DNA of 16,285 bases, from NCBI GenBank assembly GCA_021162485.1, contig JAGGYP010000057.1:1-16285 (forward strand). Reading direction: 5' to 3'. The stretch comes from Thermoplasmata archaeon (GTDB lineage Archaea; Thermoplasmatota; E2; DHVEG-1; B8-G13). This document shows positions 10,301 through 16,285 of the stretch, piece after piece (within the stretch, counting starts at the first letter, position 1; every line of letters begins with the position of its first letter). The translations under genes were made by a program, and so were the position numbers. Under the pieces are notes generated by a model that saw only the letters and a list, made by a program, of their open reading frames with translations, was not told where the DNA came from and ran no database searches.

Positions 10301-10671
10301 ACCATTATAGGAAGTTCACCTATTCTTACAACCTCTGGCTCATACTCGACTTCATCTATTATTGGTATAAACTCTAGATAAATTGGTGCTTCATACGTTA
10401 GATCCCTTAGTCTAGCTTCCATAGGAGTTAATTCTCTTACTGAGCCATCAGCTTCTTTGACCTCTGGCCGTCCAACCTTTATCTTCCCAAATTTAATTTT
10501 ATAACCTTCAATTTCTGGATATATAAAACCCCTTTGGGCATTTTCCTCTTCTCCGATAATGGTGCTATCAACAATATTTTGAAGTCTTCTATTTAGAAAA
10601 TCATTATAGGAGGCTATCTGATGGTTAACGATGCTTCTCTCTCTATAAAATGCATCTACAAGTTCTCTCAT
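7309..10671 (-). CDS. rpoB: DNA-directed RNA polymerase subunit B (unsplit)
   Basis: The 1120-residue protein is a complete single-chain archaeal B subunit, not divided into B' and B''. Visible blocks include the lobe and fork regions ([20 protein letters not shown] followed by [13 protein letters not shown]), the hybrid-binding part ([17 protein letters not shown]), and [15 protein letters not shown] (about 877-891). A C-terminal zinc ribbon has C1063, C1066, C1080 and C1083. The end matches the anchor that packs on A'. No intein is present. It sits 2 bases after rpoH and before rpoA1. The unsplit form is useful taxonomically because most methanogens and haloarchaea have two B genes. Confidence 0.99.
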   Translation of the reverse strand: MRELVDAFYRERSIVNHQIASYNDFLNRRLQNIVDSTIIGEEENAQRGFIYPEIEGYKIKFGKIKVGRPEVKEADGSVRELTPMEARLRDLTYEAPIYLEFIPIIDEVEYEPEVVRIGELPIMVKSKACNLSREAFSEKLGHEVSDEEYYEELRKLQEDPLDPGGYFISNGTERVLITVEDLAPNRVLVERDEQYGSVIEVAKVFSQKEGYRALTVVEKKKDGMLMVSLPTTYGQIPLIILLKALGMEKDEEIVNIMAIQPEMEPFILANIEECTTQYGVTNQEEAIAFLGKKFAGGQAKEYRIKRVETILDRNLLPHLGNNVEDRLTKAIFMARMGIAVLELALGLREPDDKDHYANKRLKLAGDLMEDLFRVAFTALCKDLKYQIERIHAKGKEIKINTCLRSDVLSQRIHHALATGNWVGGRAGISQLLDRTSNLATLSHLRRVTSPLTRSQPHFEARDLHPTQWGRLCPNETPEGPNCGLVKNLALTVEISEGYPEEEVEKILKDLGLEGVSRESNSARVYLNGDLIGMYPNGKELVEKLRERRRKGLIDIEVNVCYYEDENDVVINCDCGRLRRPLLVVKDGKPLLTEEHIKALREGRMKWSDLIKEGIVEYIDAEEEENAYIALREEDLTPEHTHMELDPMCILGIGASLVPYAEHNSSPRITMGAGMGKQSLGFGAANYRIRPDTRGHLLHYPQVPIVQTHTTRYIRFNKRPAGQNFIVAVASYKGYNMEDALIMNKASIERGLARSTFFRTYSAEERRYPGGQEDHFEIPDAECRGVRSEEAYKNLDEDGLISPECDVESGDVLIGKTSPPRFLEEATDFLTPQKRRETSVTVQEGERGIVDKVMLSESVNGSRIVKIKVREERIPEYGDKFASKHGQKGVIGLIVPQENMPFNEDGISPDLIINPHAIPSRMTVGHVLEMIGGKVGALEGRIVDGTQFSGEKEETLRKLLVENGFKHNGKEILYDGETGRIIECEIFVGCIYYQKLHHMVAGKIHARSRGPVQILTKQPTEGRAREGGLRFGEMERDCLIGHGAAMVIKDRLLDESDVTLKYICNTCGHIAVIDRHGNLRCPVCGDRADIHPVEMSYAFKLLIDELKSLVIAPRIRLESLV

Positions 10672-10673
10672 AA

Positions 10674-10952
10674 TTATTCTTCACCCAAATTTTCATTTAA
10701 TATAGATTTCGCACTTTCTATTACAACTCTATACGCAATAGATTTCTTTGCAGTCGGACTCCTTCTTATAATCTTTATTATCTGTCCTGGTTTTGCTCCA
10801 ATTGCACGTACAACAGGATCTGTATCAAATATCCTAGGTAGTTGATCAATACTCACATTATATTTTTTTAAAACCTCTTTTGCGTCTTTATCTGACAAAA
10901 TTATATGTTCAGGAACCAGCTCATGTTTTAACACGTCAATTTTCTTACCCAT
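10674..10952 (-). CDS. rpoH: DNA-directed RNA polymerase subunit H (Rpb5 C-terminal domain homologue)
   Basis: The 92-residue protein matches archaeal RpoH, which corresponds to the C-terminal assembly domain of eukaryotic Rpb5. Typical motifs are [41 protein letters not shown], and a final strand with [17 protein letters not shown]. It is about ten residues longer than the shortest archaeal members because of an acidic C-terminal tail. It is the first gene of the operon rpoH-rpoB-rpoA1-rpoA2-rpl30e-nusA, the usual archaeal order. The ATG has AAGGG about 11 bases upstream. Only 2 bases separate it from rpoB. Confidence 0.97.
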   Translation of the reverse strand: MGKKIDVLKHELVPEHIILSDKDAKEVLKKYNVSIDQLPRIFDTDPVVRAIGAKPGQIIKIIRRSPTAKKSIAYRVVIESAKSILNENLGEE

Positions 10953-10980
10953 CTATTTTTTATCCCTTCTTCTCCAAATG

Positions 10981-10996
10981 TTTTTATTATTTAAAG
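10981..10996 (-). promoter_or_regulatory. Candidate TATA box upstream of rpoH
   Basis: On the minus strand TTTAAATAATAAAAA lies right after the tRNA 3' end. Transcription from it would start near 10966, leaving a leader of about 14 bases that may not contain the whole ribosome site. The rpo operon may therefore start here, or be transcribed together with tRNA-Lys from further upstream. The sequence does not decide between these. Confidence 0.35.
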
Positions 10997-11070
10997 CGGG
11001 CCTGATGGGATTCGAACCCATGACCACCTGGTTAAAAGCCAGATGCTCTACCTAGCTGAGCTACAGGCCC
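10997..11070 (-). tRNA. tRNA-Lys (anticodon UUU)
   Basis: The reverse strand folds into a full cloverleaf of 74 bases: acceptor stem GGGCCTG with CAGGCCC, D stem GCTC/GAGC, and anticodon stem TCTGG/CCAGG with loop CTTTTAA (anticodon TTT). The variable region has 5 bases, and the T arm is ATGGG-TTCGAAT-CCCAT. The discriminator base is G, and CCA is not encoded. No intron is present. It lies 44 bases upstream of rpoH in the same direction. Confidence 0.97.
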
Positions 11071-11106
11071 GTGTCGAATTTGGCCATAGCTCACACTCCT
11101 TAGTTA

Positions 11107-11140
11107 TCATCTATAGTACAATCTAATTCATATTTTTAAC
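11107..11140 (-). promoter_or_regulatory. Candidate promoter region for tRNA-Lys
   Basis: The minus strand shows TTAAAAATATG (11139-11129) and, closer to the gene, a weaker ACTATAGATG. The first would give a 5' leader of about 40 bases, the second about 20, before the tRNA. Both are reasonable for an archaeal TATA box, but neither stands out strongly. Confidence 0.3.
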
Positions 11141-11171
11141 ATTTGGAGCAACCTCTCCTAATACAAATTCT

Positions 11172-11183
11172 GATATATAAAAG
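11172..11183 (+). promoter_or_regulatory. Candidate TATA box of queE
   Basis: GATATATAAAAG lies with its centre about 31 bases before the ATG at 11209. The predicted transcript start is near 11204, so the mRNA would be almost leaderless. This agrees with the lack of any Shine-Dalgarno sequence before that ATG. Confidence 0.5.
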
Positions 11184-11208
11184 TTATTGTGAAAAATTTT
11201 AAACCAAT

Positions 11209-11868
11209 ATGATTTTAGAAAAACTTGTTATGAAGATCAACGAAATATTTTATTCTATTCAAGGTGAAGGTAAGCTGGCTGGGTATCCAACAATATTTGT
11301 AAGATTAACTGGATGTAATCTAAGATGCAAATATTGTGATACAAAATATGCATACTATGATGGTAGGGAAATGCAAGTTGAAGATATATTGTCTAACATA
11401 AAAAATTATCCATGTAAAAATGTTTGTGTTACTGGGGGAGAACCTCTTCTTCAAAAAGAAACTCCTGCTTTAATTAGAAAGTTATTAGATAGAGGGTACA
11501 AAGTTTGCTTGGAAACAAACGGTAGCATAGATATTTCTAGCATAGTAAAAATAGAGCCTAAAAATGCTATAATAATTTCGTTAGATATTAAATGTCCATC
11601 GTCCGGTATGCAGGATAAAATGAAATTCGAAAACATTGATTATTTAACAGAGAAGGATCAATTAAAATTTATTATTTCAAACAAGGGCGATTATGAGTAT
11701 GTTAAGGGAATTATAAATCAGTTAAAACCAAATTGTGAAATATTTATGCAACCAGTTTGGGGTTGGAATCCAAAAAACTTGGTAAGATGGATTCTGGAGG
11801 ATGGATTAAATGCAAGGATTTCTCTTCAACTACATAAGATAATTTTTGGTAATGAAAGAGGCATTTAG
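11209..11868 (+). CDS. queE: 7-carboxy-7-deazaguanine synthase, radical SAM
   Basis: The 219-residue protein shows the QueE signature: EIFYSIQGEGKLAGYPTIFV, then RLTGCNLRCKYCDTKYA with the radical SAM cysteines C36, C40 and C43. TGGEP (75-79), ETNGS (102-106) and a C-terminal SLQLHKIIFG follow. By family it converts 6-carboxy-tetrahydropterin to 7-carboxy-7-deazaguanine, a step toward preQ0. In archaea preQ0 serves for archaeosine in tRNA. The other pathway genes (queC, queD, tgtA) are not in this window. The conserved domain starts at Met8 (11230), so initiation at 11230 is possible. The ATG at 11209 is preferred because it fits a near-leaderless mRNA from the TATA box. The stop codon directly abuts the stop of the opposite regulator gene. 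Confidence 0.93.
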   Translation: MILEKLVMKINEIFYSIQGEGKLAGYPTIFVRLTGCNLRCKYCDTKYAYYDGREMQVEDILSNIKNYPCKNVCVTGGEPLLQKETPALIRKLLDRGYKVCLETNGSIDISSIVKIEPKNAIIISLDIKCPSSGMQDKMKFENIDYLTEKDQLKFIISNKGDYEYVKGIINQLKPNCEIFMQPVWGWNPKNLVRWILEDGLNARISLQLHKIIFGNERGI

Positions 11869-12477
11869 CTATTTTTTGATTTGATCTAGTTTGACTTGTT
11901 TGCTTTTCATAGAGAATTTATTCAGATTAAACTCGGATATTATTATGTTTTGCAGAATATCTATTCTCAATTTTTCATATTCATCTATTGTTTCTCTTAT
12001 CATATATGCAGGGTCATTGAAGGGCAATCTCAATAAAGTTTTGGATAGTAGTTTTCTAGCTTGTCCTCTCTCTTCTCCTTCGATTTTTTCAGCATCTATA
12101 TTTCCATTGGTTTTTATTTTGCATCTTTTAATTTCTTCCAGAAAGATTGGTCTATGGAATAGCCTTTGTAGAATGTATATACAGAGTTTTGCCTGTTCAG
12201 ATGGTGTATCTGTAATATTTTTAATTTCTTCACCCAAGAGATCATATATGTATTTCTTTTCTTTTGGGGATCTTATTGAGTATACTTTGGAAGGTTTTAT
12301 TTCCTGCTCTTTTAGATATCCTGTATCGACAAGAGCTTTTAGATAGCCAGTTAGCATTAGCCTGTGTAGTTTGTATCCATTTTTGTTTAATTTTCTTGAT
12401 AAACCAGATATAGAATCCTGGGATCCTTTGAGTATACCTATTATTACGTCTTTTAGACTTAATCTTTGGTCAAACAT
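11869..12477 (-). CDS. Uncharacterised helix-turn-helix-like protein, candidate regulator of the nrdD-nrdG operon
   Basis: I do not recognise a named family. From the ATG at 12477 the protein has 202 residues. The N-terminal 70 look like a winged helix: helices in LSLKDVIIGILKGSQDSISG, a recognition-type stretch KLNKNGYKLHRLMLTGYLKAL, then VDTGYLKEQEIKPSKVYSI, which resembles a wing. The C-terminal 130 residues are mostly helical and charged (KKYIYDLLGEEIKNI, LCIYILQRLFHRPIFLEEI, AYMIRETIDEYEKLRIDIL). They may mediate dimerisation or ligand sensing. There is one cysteine, so no zinc site, and no membrane segment. A longer frame to 12555 would add 26 residues read across the promoter and a repeated element, so I reject it. 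AGGG lies 7 bases before the chosen ATG. The gene is divergent from nrdD and shares a spacer with paired repeats. DNA binding is inferred from the fold impression and context. Confidence 0.72.
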   Translation of the reverse strand: MFDQRLSLKDVIIGILKGSQDSISGLSRKLNKNGYKLHRLMLTGYLKALVDTGYLKEQEIKPSKVYSIRSPKEKKYIYDLLGEEIKNITDTPSEQAKLCIYILQRLFHRPIFLEEIKRCKIKTNGNIDAEKIEGEERGQARKLLSKTLLRLPFNDPAYMIRETIDEYEKLRIDILQNIIISEFNLNKFSMKSKQVKLDQIKK

Positions 12478-12491
12478 AATCCAACCCTTAA

Positions 12492-12510
12492 TTGGTAACA
12501 AACTTGGTAA
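12492..12510 (+). promoter_or_regulatory. Operator-like element 1 (tandem TTGGTAA, 12-bp period)
   Basis: TTGGTAACAAACTTGGTAA contains two identical heptamers TTGGTAA in direct orientation separated by CAAAC. It lies between the AT-rich TATA-like stretch (12511-12524) and the start of the regulator gene, where a bound protein would block the regulator's own promoter. It matches element 2 at 16 of 19 positions. Confidence 0.65.
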
Positions 12511-12524
12511 TAAATAAATTTTAC
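12511..12524 (-). promoter_or_regulatory. Candidate TATA box of the regulator gene
   Basis: Minus-strand AAATTTATTTATTA would place the transcript start near 12490, about 13 bases before the ATG at 12477. The leader would include AAGGG. The box abuts element 1, suggesting autoregulation. Confidence 0.4.
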
Positions 12525-12532
12525 TAATCTCA

Positions 12533-12584
12533 CAATAAAAATAGTTTGATAACAAACTTGATACAAAAATGTTGATAAATACTT
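12533..12584 (+). promoter_or_regulatory. Candidate nrdD promoter (two possible TATA boxes)
   Basis: Two AT boxes are possible on the plus strand. AATAAAAATAG (12534-12544) would place the start near 12565, with element 2 exactly between box and start, mirroring element 1. GATAAATACTT (12574-12584) would place the start near 12604 and overlap the third half-site. Sequence alone does not choose between them. Confidence 0.4.
12546..12578 (+). promoter_or_regulatory. Operator-like element 2 plus a third half-site (TTGATAA units)
   Basis: TTGATAACAAACTTGATAC (12546-12564) repeats element 1 with A instead of G at the fourth base of both halves. A further TTGATAA stands at 12572-12578. The second half of element 1 and the first half of element 2 start 42 bases apart, close to four helical turns. 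The array lies next to AT boxes that could serve nrdD. Confidence 0.65.
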
Positions 12585-12643
12585 AATTACTTAGTAGAAA
12601 TCCCTCTTGTTAAACCAAATTTTAAGGAGAGGACTATCGCAAA

Positions 12644-14767
12644 ATGATAAAGATGAGAGATGACGGTTTTAGGCCAAAACAAGTTCTTATTGAGAGAGAA
12701 GCAGATCTTCAAAAAGACGCCACAGATTTATCCCTCTTTGTAAGGACCTCTGATGAAGAGATCAAAAAATGGAATAGGAATAAAATAACAGAGGCTTTAC
12801 TTAGAGAAACAGATATAAGCGAGGATGCTGCAAAGATTATTGCTAGAGAGGTTGAAAAACTTATTTTTAGCTTAAACATAGAGAACGTTACAGCTCCTCT
12901 TATCAGAGAGTTAACAAATGCGAAACTTATTGAGTATGGATTGGAGCACATAAGAAGGCAGCACACTCGTTTAGGTGTCCCACTATATGATGCTAGAGAA
13001 ATAATCATCAATCATAACAAAGAAAATGCGAATGTCCCACATGGACCAGAAGCTACAAATTTAACTCTAGCTGAAAGAATAAAGAAAGAATTTGCATTAA
13101 TTGAAGTCTTTTCTCAAGATGTTGCAGATGCACATATGAGAGGAGATATTCATCTTCACGACTTAGGCATGATAGATAGACCATACTGTTCTGGTCAGAA
13201 TATAGAATATGTAAAAAAATTTGGATTAAATTTACCAAATGCAATATCTATTGCCAGACCTGCAAAGCACCCAGAGGTTTTAATAGAGCAGATAATTAAA
13301 TTTTCAGCGGCATTACAAGGTACTTTCGCAGGAGCAATAGGCTGGGATGCGTTTAACATATTTTTAGCTCCCTATCTTGTTGGAGTAGATGATACAAGGA
13401 TGAAGCAGCTTGCACAAATATTAATCTATGAATTTGCCCAGCAGGCTGTTGCTAGAGGAGGTCAAAGTATCTTCAGTGACATAAACCTGTATTGGGAGTG
13501 CCCTAAACATTTTGAAGATGTACCAGCAATAGGTCCAGGTGGAAAGCTAACAGGCAATACCTACTCTGATTATATGGATGAGGCACACAGATTTCTCCAG
13601 GCACTTTTTGAAGTGTATTATGAGGGCGATGCTTTGGGTAGACCATTTTTCTTTCCAAAACCAAACGTTCATATAACTGAAAAATTCTTCACAACTGAGG
13701 GTCATGAAGACTTTTTGTATCTCATAAGTAAAGTAGCATCTGAGAAGGGAAATACCTATTATGTTTTTGACAGAGGAGATACAGCTAAAATAAGTGAATG
13801 TTGCAGACTAGCTTTTCAACTAAGAGAATCAGACTTAGAAGATGCAAAGCAGCCATGGAAAATGAGATACTCTGCTATGCAGAATGTAACAGTTAACCTA
13901 CCAAGAATAGCATACGAGGCAAAAGGAGATGACACAAGACTGTTTGAAATTCTCAGAGAAAGAGTTGAACTGGTAGCAAAAGCACATTTACAAAAAAAGG
14001 CTTTCATAAGCAAACTTTTAAATCTTGGTAAAAATGGTCCCTTAGCATTGCTTGCTATGGAATTAGATGGTGAACCATATTATAGAATGCGTAGAGCTAC
14101 TTTTCTACTCGGTATGCTGGGTTTAAATGAGATGGTGCAAGCACATACTGGAGAGGAGTTACATGAATCAAACGATGCCTTCTTCTTTGGCTTAAAAGTA
14201 ATATCTACGATGAAAAAATTAGCCGATGAGATGGAGGAAAAATATGGAATCCATATGCCTCTAGAGCAAACTCCTGCTGAATCTACAGCATATAGACTAG
14301 CTATGTTAGATATGAAACATTATCCACTTCGAGCTACGGCAGTGGTCAAAGGCGATAAAAATAGAGGTGAGATATACTACACAAATTCTACGTATATGAA
14401 CATCTCTGTCCCCATAAGTTCAATTGAACGAGTTAAAAAAGATGGAAAATTTCATCCTCTAATAGAAGCAGGTGCGCTCACCCATGTATGGCTTGGTGAG
14501 CATAAACCAGCACCTGAATCAATTGCTAATTTTGTTGAGAAAACATTTAAAAACACACAAAATGCGCAAATAGCTTTCTCACCAGAGTTTACATCATGTT
14601 TAGACTGTGGAAAAGTTGTGAGAGGTTTAAATGAAAATTGTATATACTGTGGATCAGATAACATAGAGGGAATTACCAGGGTAACAGGATTTTTCTCAAA
14701 AATAAACTCATGGAACAAGGGAAAAATAGGTGAGCTAAAGGATAGGTATAGAGACAGGGCAATATAA
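12644..14767 (+). CDS. nrdD: Anaerobic (class III) ribonucleoside-triphosphate reductase
   Basis: The 707-residue protein is the glycyl-radical enzyme that reduces ribonucleotides to deoxyribonucleotides without oxygen. An ATP-cone domain lies near the N-terminus (about 30-125; FVRTSDEEIKKWNRNKITEAL and later EYGLEHIRRQHTRLG) and should bind ATP or dATP for activity control. The catalytic barrel contains ADAHMRGDIHLHDLG, C182 (RPYCSGQN), FAGAIGWDAFN, QQAVARGGQSIFSDIN, and an unusual C386-C387 pair (KISECCRLAF). Near the C-terminus a zinc site has C652, C655, C666 and C669. The glycyl-radical motif RVTGFFS follows, with Gly682, 26 residues from the end. GGAGAGG lies 11 bases before the ATG. 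A second ATG at 12653 is possible. It is followed by its activase nrdG after 29 bases, and preceded by the divergent regulator with the repeat array. Confidence 0.97.
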   Translation: MIKMRDDGFRPKQVLIEREADLQKDATDLSLFVRTSDEEIKKWNRNKITEALLRETDISEDAAKIIAREVEKLIFSLNIENVTAPLIRELTNAKLIEYGLEHIRRQHTRLGVPLYDAREIIINHNKENANVPHGPEATNLTLAERIKKEFALIEVFSQDVADAHMRGDIHLHDLGMIDRPYCSGQNIEYVKKFGLNLPNAISIARPAKHPEVLIEQIIKFSAALQGTFAGAIGWDAFNIFLAPYLVGVDDTRMKQLAQILIYEFAQQAVARGGQSIFSDINLYWECPKHFEDVPAIGPGGKLTGNTYSDYMDEAHRFLQALFEVYYEGDALGRPFFFPKPNVHITEKFFTTEGHEDFLYLISKVASEKGNTYYVFDRGDTAKISECCRLAFQLRESDLEDAKQPWKMRYSAMQNVTVNLPRIAYEAKGDDTRLFEILRERVELVAKAHLQKKAFISKLLNLGKNGPLALLAMELDGEPYYRMRRATFLLGMLGLNEMVQAHTGEELHESNDAFFFGLKVISTMKKLADEMEEKYGIHMPLEQTPAESTAYRLAMLDMKHYPLRATAVVKGDKNRGEIYYTNSTYMNISVPISSIERVKKDGKFHPLIEAGALTHVWLGEHKPAPESIANFVEKTFKNTQNAQIAFSPEFTSCLDCGKVVRGLNENCIYCGSDNIEGITRVTGFFSKINSWNKGKIGELKDRYRDRAI

Positions 14768-14796
14768 ACAGGTTTTAAGGGGGATTAAAGAAGCAG

Positions 14797-15504
14797 ATGT
14801 TTAACATAAAAGGATTCATCAAAACATCTCTAGTGGACTGGGATGGAAAAATAACATCTGTAATATTTTTACCCAGTTGCAACTTTAGATGCCCATTTTG
14901 CCATAACAAAGAATTGGTGCTAAATCCAAATGAGTTTGAAAACATTTCCATAGAGGAGATAGATTCTTTTCTTTTAGAGAACAAAGATTTTGTTGATGGT
15001 GTTGTTATTACTGGAGGAGAACCTACTTTGCATAAGAACCTGCCAGAACTATGTAAACACTTTAAAGAAATGGGATTGCTGGTGAAGGTAGATACAAATG
15101 GATCAAATCCAGAAATGCTTAAGCATCTTATAGATCAAAAGTTGATTGATTATGTAGCCATGGATATCAAAGCACCTTTGAGTAATGTTAAAAAATATTG
15201 TAACTCAACTGGACTGGAGGAAGTAAATATAGAGAACATCAAAAAAAGCATTGACATATTAAGAAAATCTGATATCGATTTTGAATTTAGAACAACAGTT
15301 GTGCCAACTTTACATACAGCAGAGGATATTGCAGAGATATCACGATTTGTTGGTCGAGAAAGTAAATTGATTTTACAGAATTTCACTCCAAGAAATACTT
15401 TGAATAACGAGTTTACCAGGATAAAACCTTATGAGAGAGAGGAGTTAAAAAGGATGGCAGAAATTGTTAAAGGATATGTAAAGGATATAAAGGTACGTGG
15501 CTAA
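14797..15504 (+). CDS. nrdG: Anaerobic ribonucleotide reductase activating enzyme, radical SAM (NrdG2-type)
   Basis: The 235-residue protein opens with IKGFIKTSLVDWDGKITSVI, typical of the NrdG2 group, then the radical SAM cysteines C28, C32 and C35 in PSCNFRCPFCHN. VVITGGEPTLHK, KVDTNGSNP and YVAMDIKAP follow. It should use S-adenosylmethionine and a [4Fe-4S] cluster to generate the glycyl radical at Gly682 of NrdD. It is longer than E. coli NrdG (about 154 residues) and resembles pyruvate formate-lyase activases in general form, but adjacency to nrdD makes the assignment safe. AAGGGGG lies 13 bases before the ATG, a slightly long spacing. The 29-base gap to nrdD indicates co-transcription. 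Confidence 0.93.
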   Translation: MFNIKGFIKTSLVDWDGKITSVIFLPSCNFRCPFCHNKELVLNPNEFENISIEEIDSFLLENKDFVDGVVITGGEPTLHKNLPELCKHFKEMGLLVKVDTNGSNPEMLKHLIDQKLIDYVAMDIKAPLSNVKKYCNSTGLEEVNIENIKKSIDILRKSDIDFEFRTTVVPTLHTAEDIAEISRFVGRESKLILQNFTPRNTLNNEFTRIKPYEREELKRMAEIVKGYVKDIKVRG

Positions 15505-15534
15505 CAAAAGTTTAAATAATGGTTTGTTATTGCA

Positions 15535-15552
15535 TTATTTTAAAATTTTTAT
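15535..15552 (+). terminator. AT-rich possible terminator after nrdG
   Basis: About 30 bases after the nrdG stop, the plus strand has TTATTTTAAAATTTTTAT with two short T-runs. Archaeal termination at T-rich tracts is common, but the whole spacer is AT-rich, so this is a weak call. Confidence 0.25.
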
Positions 15553-15572
15553 ACCCAAAGTATATACATTAT

Positions 15573-15602
15573 AAATCATATTTGAGTTATAACATATGAT
15601 TT
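15573..15602. repeat. Perfect 9-bp inverted repeat upstream of psmA
   Basis: AAATCATAT (15573-15581) and ATATGATTT (15594-15602) are exact reverse complements with a 12-base loop. The repeat could be a regulator site, a hairpin after nrdG, or chance in AT-rich DNA. Confidence 0.4.
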
Positions 15603-15605
15603 GAT

Positions 15606-15617
15606 TTGGTATAATAG
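15606..15617 (+). promoter_or_regulatory. Candidate TATA box of psmA
   Basis: TTGGTATAATAG has its centre near 15613. Transcription would begin near 15638, giving a leader of about 32 bases that contains the strong GAGGTGA ribosome site (15654-15660). Other AT boxes at 15568-15577 and 15638-15650 are less well placed. Confidence 0.4.
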
Positions 15618-15669
15618 AAAACTTAAAGATAGAAGCGTTATATATTAAAAAGTGAGGTGAAAAAATAAC

Positions 15670-16285
15670 ATGCAACCAAATGTAGCATATGACAGGGCGA
15701 TAACAGTATTCTCACCTGATGGGAGATTGTTTCAGGTAGAATACGCAAGAGAAGCTGTAAAAAGAGGAACCACAACCGTGGGTTTGAAATATAAAGATGG
15801 TGTGGTTTTAATTGTTGATAAGAGAATCACATCTCATCTTATAGAGCCGGGGTCTATAGAAAAGATATTTGAGATAGATGACCATATAGGATGCGCGACA
15901 TCTGGTTTAGTTGCAGATGCCCGTGTTTTGATAGATAGAGCAAGGCTAGATGCACAGATAAATGAGATTACATATAATGAAAAAATACAGGTAAAAATAC
16001 TGGTGAAGAGAATTTGTGATTTTAAGCAGACATATACTCAGTACGGTGGTGTAAGGCCGTTTGGTACGGCTTTACTTGTTGCAGGTATAGATGATACAGG
16101 TCCCAGATTGTTTGCAACAGATCCTTCTGGTGCGTTAATGGAGTATAAAGCAAGTAGTGAGGGTGCTGGTAGAGATGCTGCTATGGTTTATTTCGAGAAA
16201 CATTACAAAGAAAACATGAGCAGAGATGAGGCGATAATTTTAGGGATAAAAGCGCTCAGTCAAGGTAATAATGGAAAAGTAAATC
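15670..16285 (+). CDS. psmA: 20S proteasome alpha subunit, N-terminal part (runs off the right edge)
   Basis: The first 205 residues are visible. The N-terminus has the alpha-type signature [20 protein letters not shown] followed by [15 protein letters not shown]. This N-terminal helix region gates the pore in archaeal proteasomes, and the subunit lacks the processed catalytic threonine of beta subunits. Later blocks include [36 protein letters not shown] and [12 protein letters not shown], all typical. Alpha subunits form the outer rings of the 20S particle in the cytoplasm. A strong GAGGTGA site lies 9 bases before the ATG. The family is usually about 230-260 residues, so only the last few dozen are missing. 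Its relation to the nrd operon upstream seems to be simple neighbourhood, with its own promoter likely. Confidence 0.97.
   Translation, partial: MQPNVAYDRAITVFSPDGRLFQVEYAREAVKRGTTTVGLKYKDGVVLIVDKRITSHLIEPGSIEKIFEIDDHIGCATSGLVADARVLIDRARLDAQINEITYNEKIQVKILVKRICDFKQTYTQYGGVRPFGTALLVAGIDDTGPRLFATDPSGALMEYKASSEGAGRDAAMVYFEKHYKENMSRDEAIILGIKALSQGNNGKVN

Noticed and set aside
4636..10671. Inteins or a split in rpoB or rpoA1
   Set aside because: Both proteins have family-typical lengths (1120 and 885 residues), with conserved motifs in continuous frame.
12478..12555. Longer N-terminus for the regulator gene (26 extra residues)
   Set aside because: The extension is read through the likely promoter and element 1 and has no recognisable domain; the ATG at 12477 has an AGGG site and starts a normal helical domain.
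14797..15504. Pyruvate formate-lyase activase instead of NrdG
   Set aside because: Direct position after nrdD, with no formate-lyase-type gene nearby, and the NrdG2-like N-terminus favour the reductase activase.
15522..15533. AATAACAAACC (minus strand) after nrdG as another operator copy
   Set aside because: It shares only the middle part of the element and lacks the second TTGRTAA unit.

Overview
The window is archaeal. It carries archaeal RNA polymerase genes (rpoH, an unsplit rpoB, and A'/A'' as separate genes), eL30, archaeal-type NusA, a 20S proteasome alpha subunit and QueE. The DNA is AT-rich. The unsplit rpoB argues against most class I and II methanogens, haloarchaea and Archaeoglobales, whose B subunit is usually split. 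It fits Thermoplasmatota, Thermococci or other deep euryarchaeal lineages. The psmA start resembles the Thermoplasma protein, but the lineage cannot be fixed from this window alone. A class III (oxygen-sensitive) ribonucleotide reductase and an iron-sulfur-rich dehydrogenase cluster point to an anaerobe.

Layout. (1) Positions 1-2517, minus strand: a four-gene oxidoreductase operon. In transcription order it encodes a 2Fe-2S/FAD/NAD(P) subunit, a two-cluster ferredoxin, a small BFD-like 2Fe-2S protein and an FAD-dependent DAO-family subunit cut by the window edge. The subunit set matches the four-subunit dye-linked L-proline dehydrogenase type known from Thermococcales. (2) Positions 2598-10952, minus strand: the transcription operon rpoH-rpoB-rpoA1-rpoA2-rpl30e-nusA, tightly packed. 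A tRNA-Lys(UUU) gene lies just upstream at 10997-11070. (3) Positions 11209-11868, plus strand: queE, meeting the next gene tail to tail with no spacer. (4) Positions 11869-12477, minus strand: an unrecognised winged-helix-like regulator, divergent from nrdD-nrdG (12644-15504, plus). (5) Positions 15670 to the right end: the start of psmA.

The most interesting point is the divergent region between the regulator and nrdD-nrdG. It holds two copies of a 19-bp element, each made of two tandem TTGRTAA units 12 bp apart, next to the likely promoters. I read this as the operator array of a local regulator controlling itself and the anaerobic ribonucleotide reductase operon, possibly an archaeal stand-in for bacterial NrdR. 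That is an inference from layout. No mobile element, CRISPR array or intein is visible, and no gene-free stretch exceeds about 170 bases.
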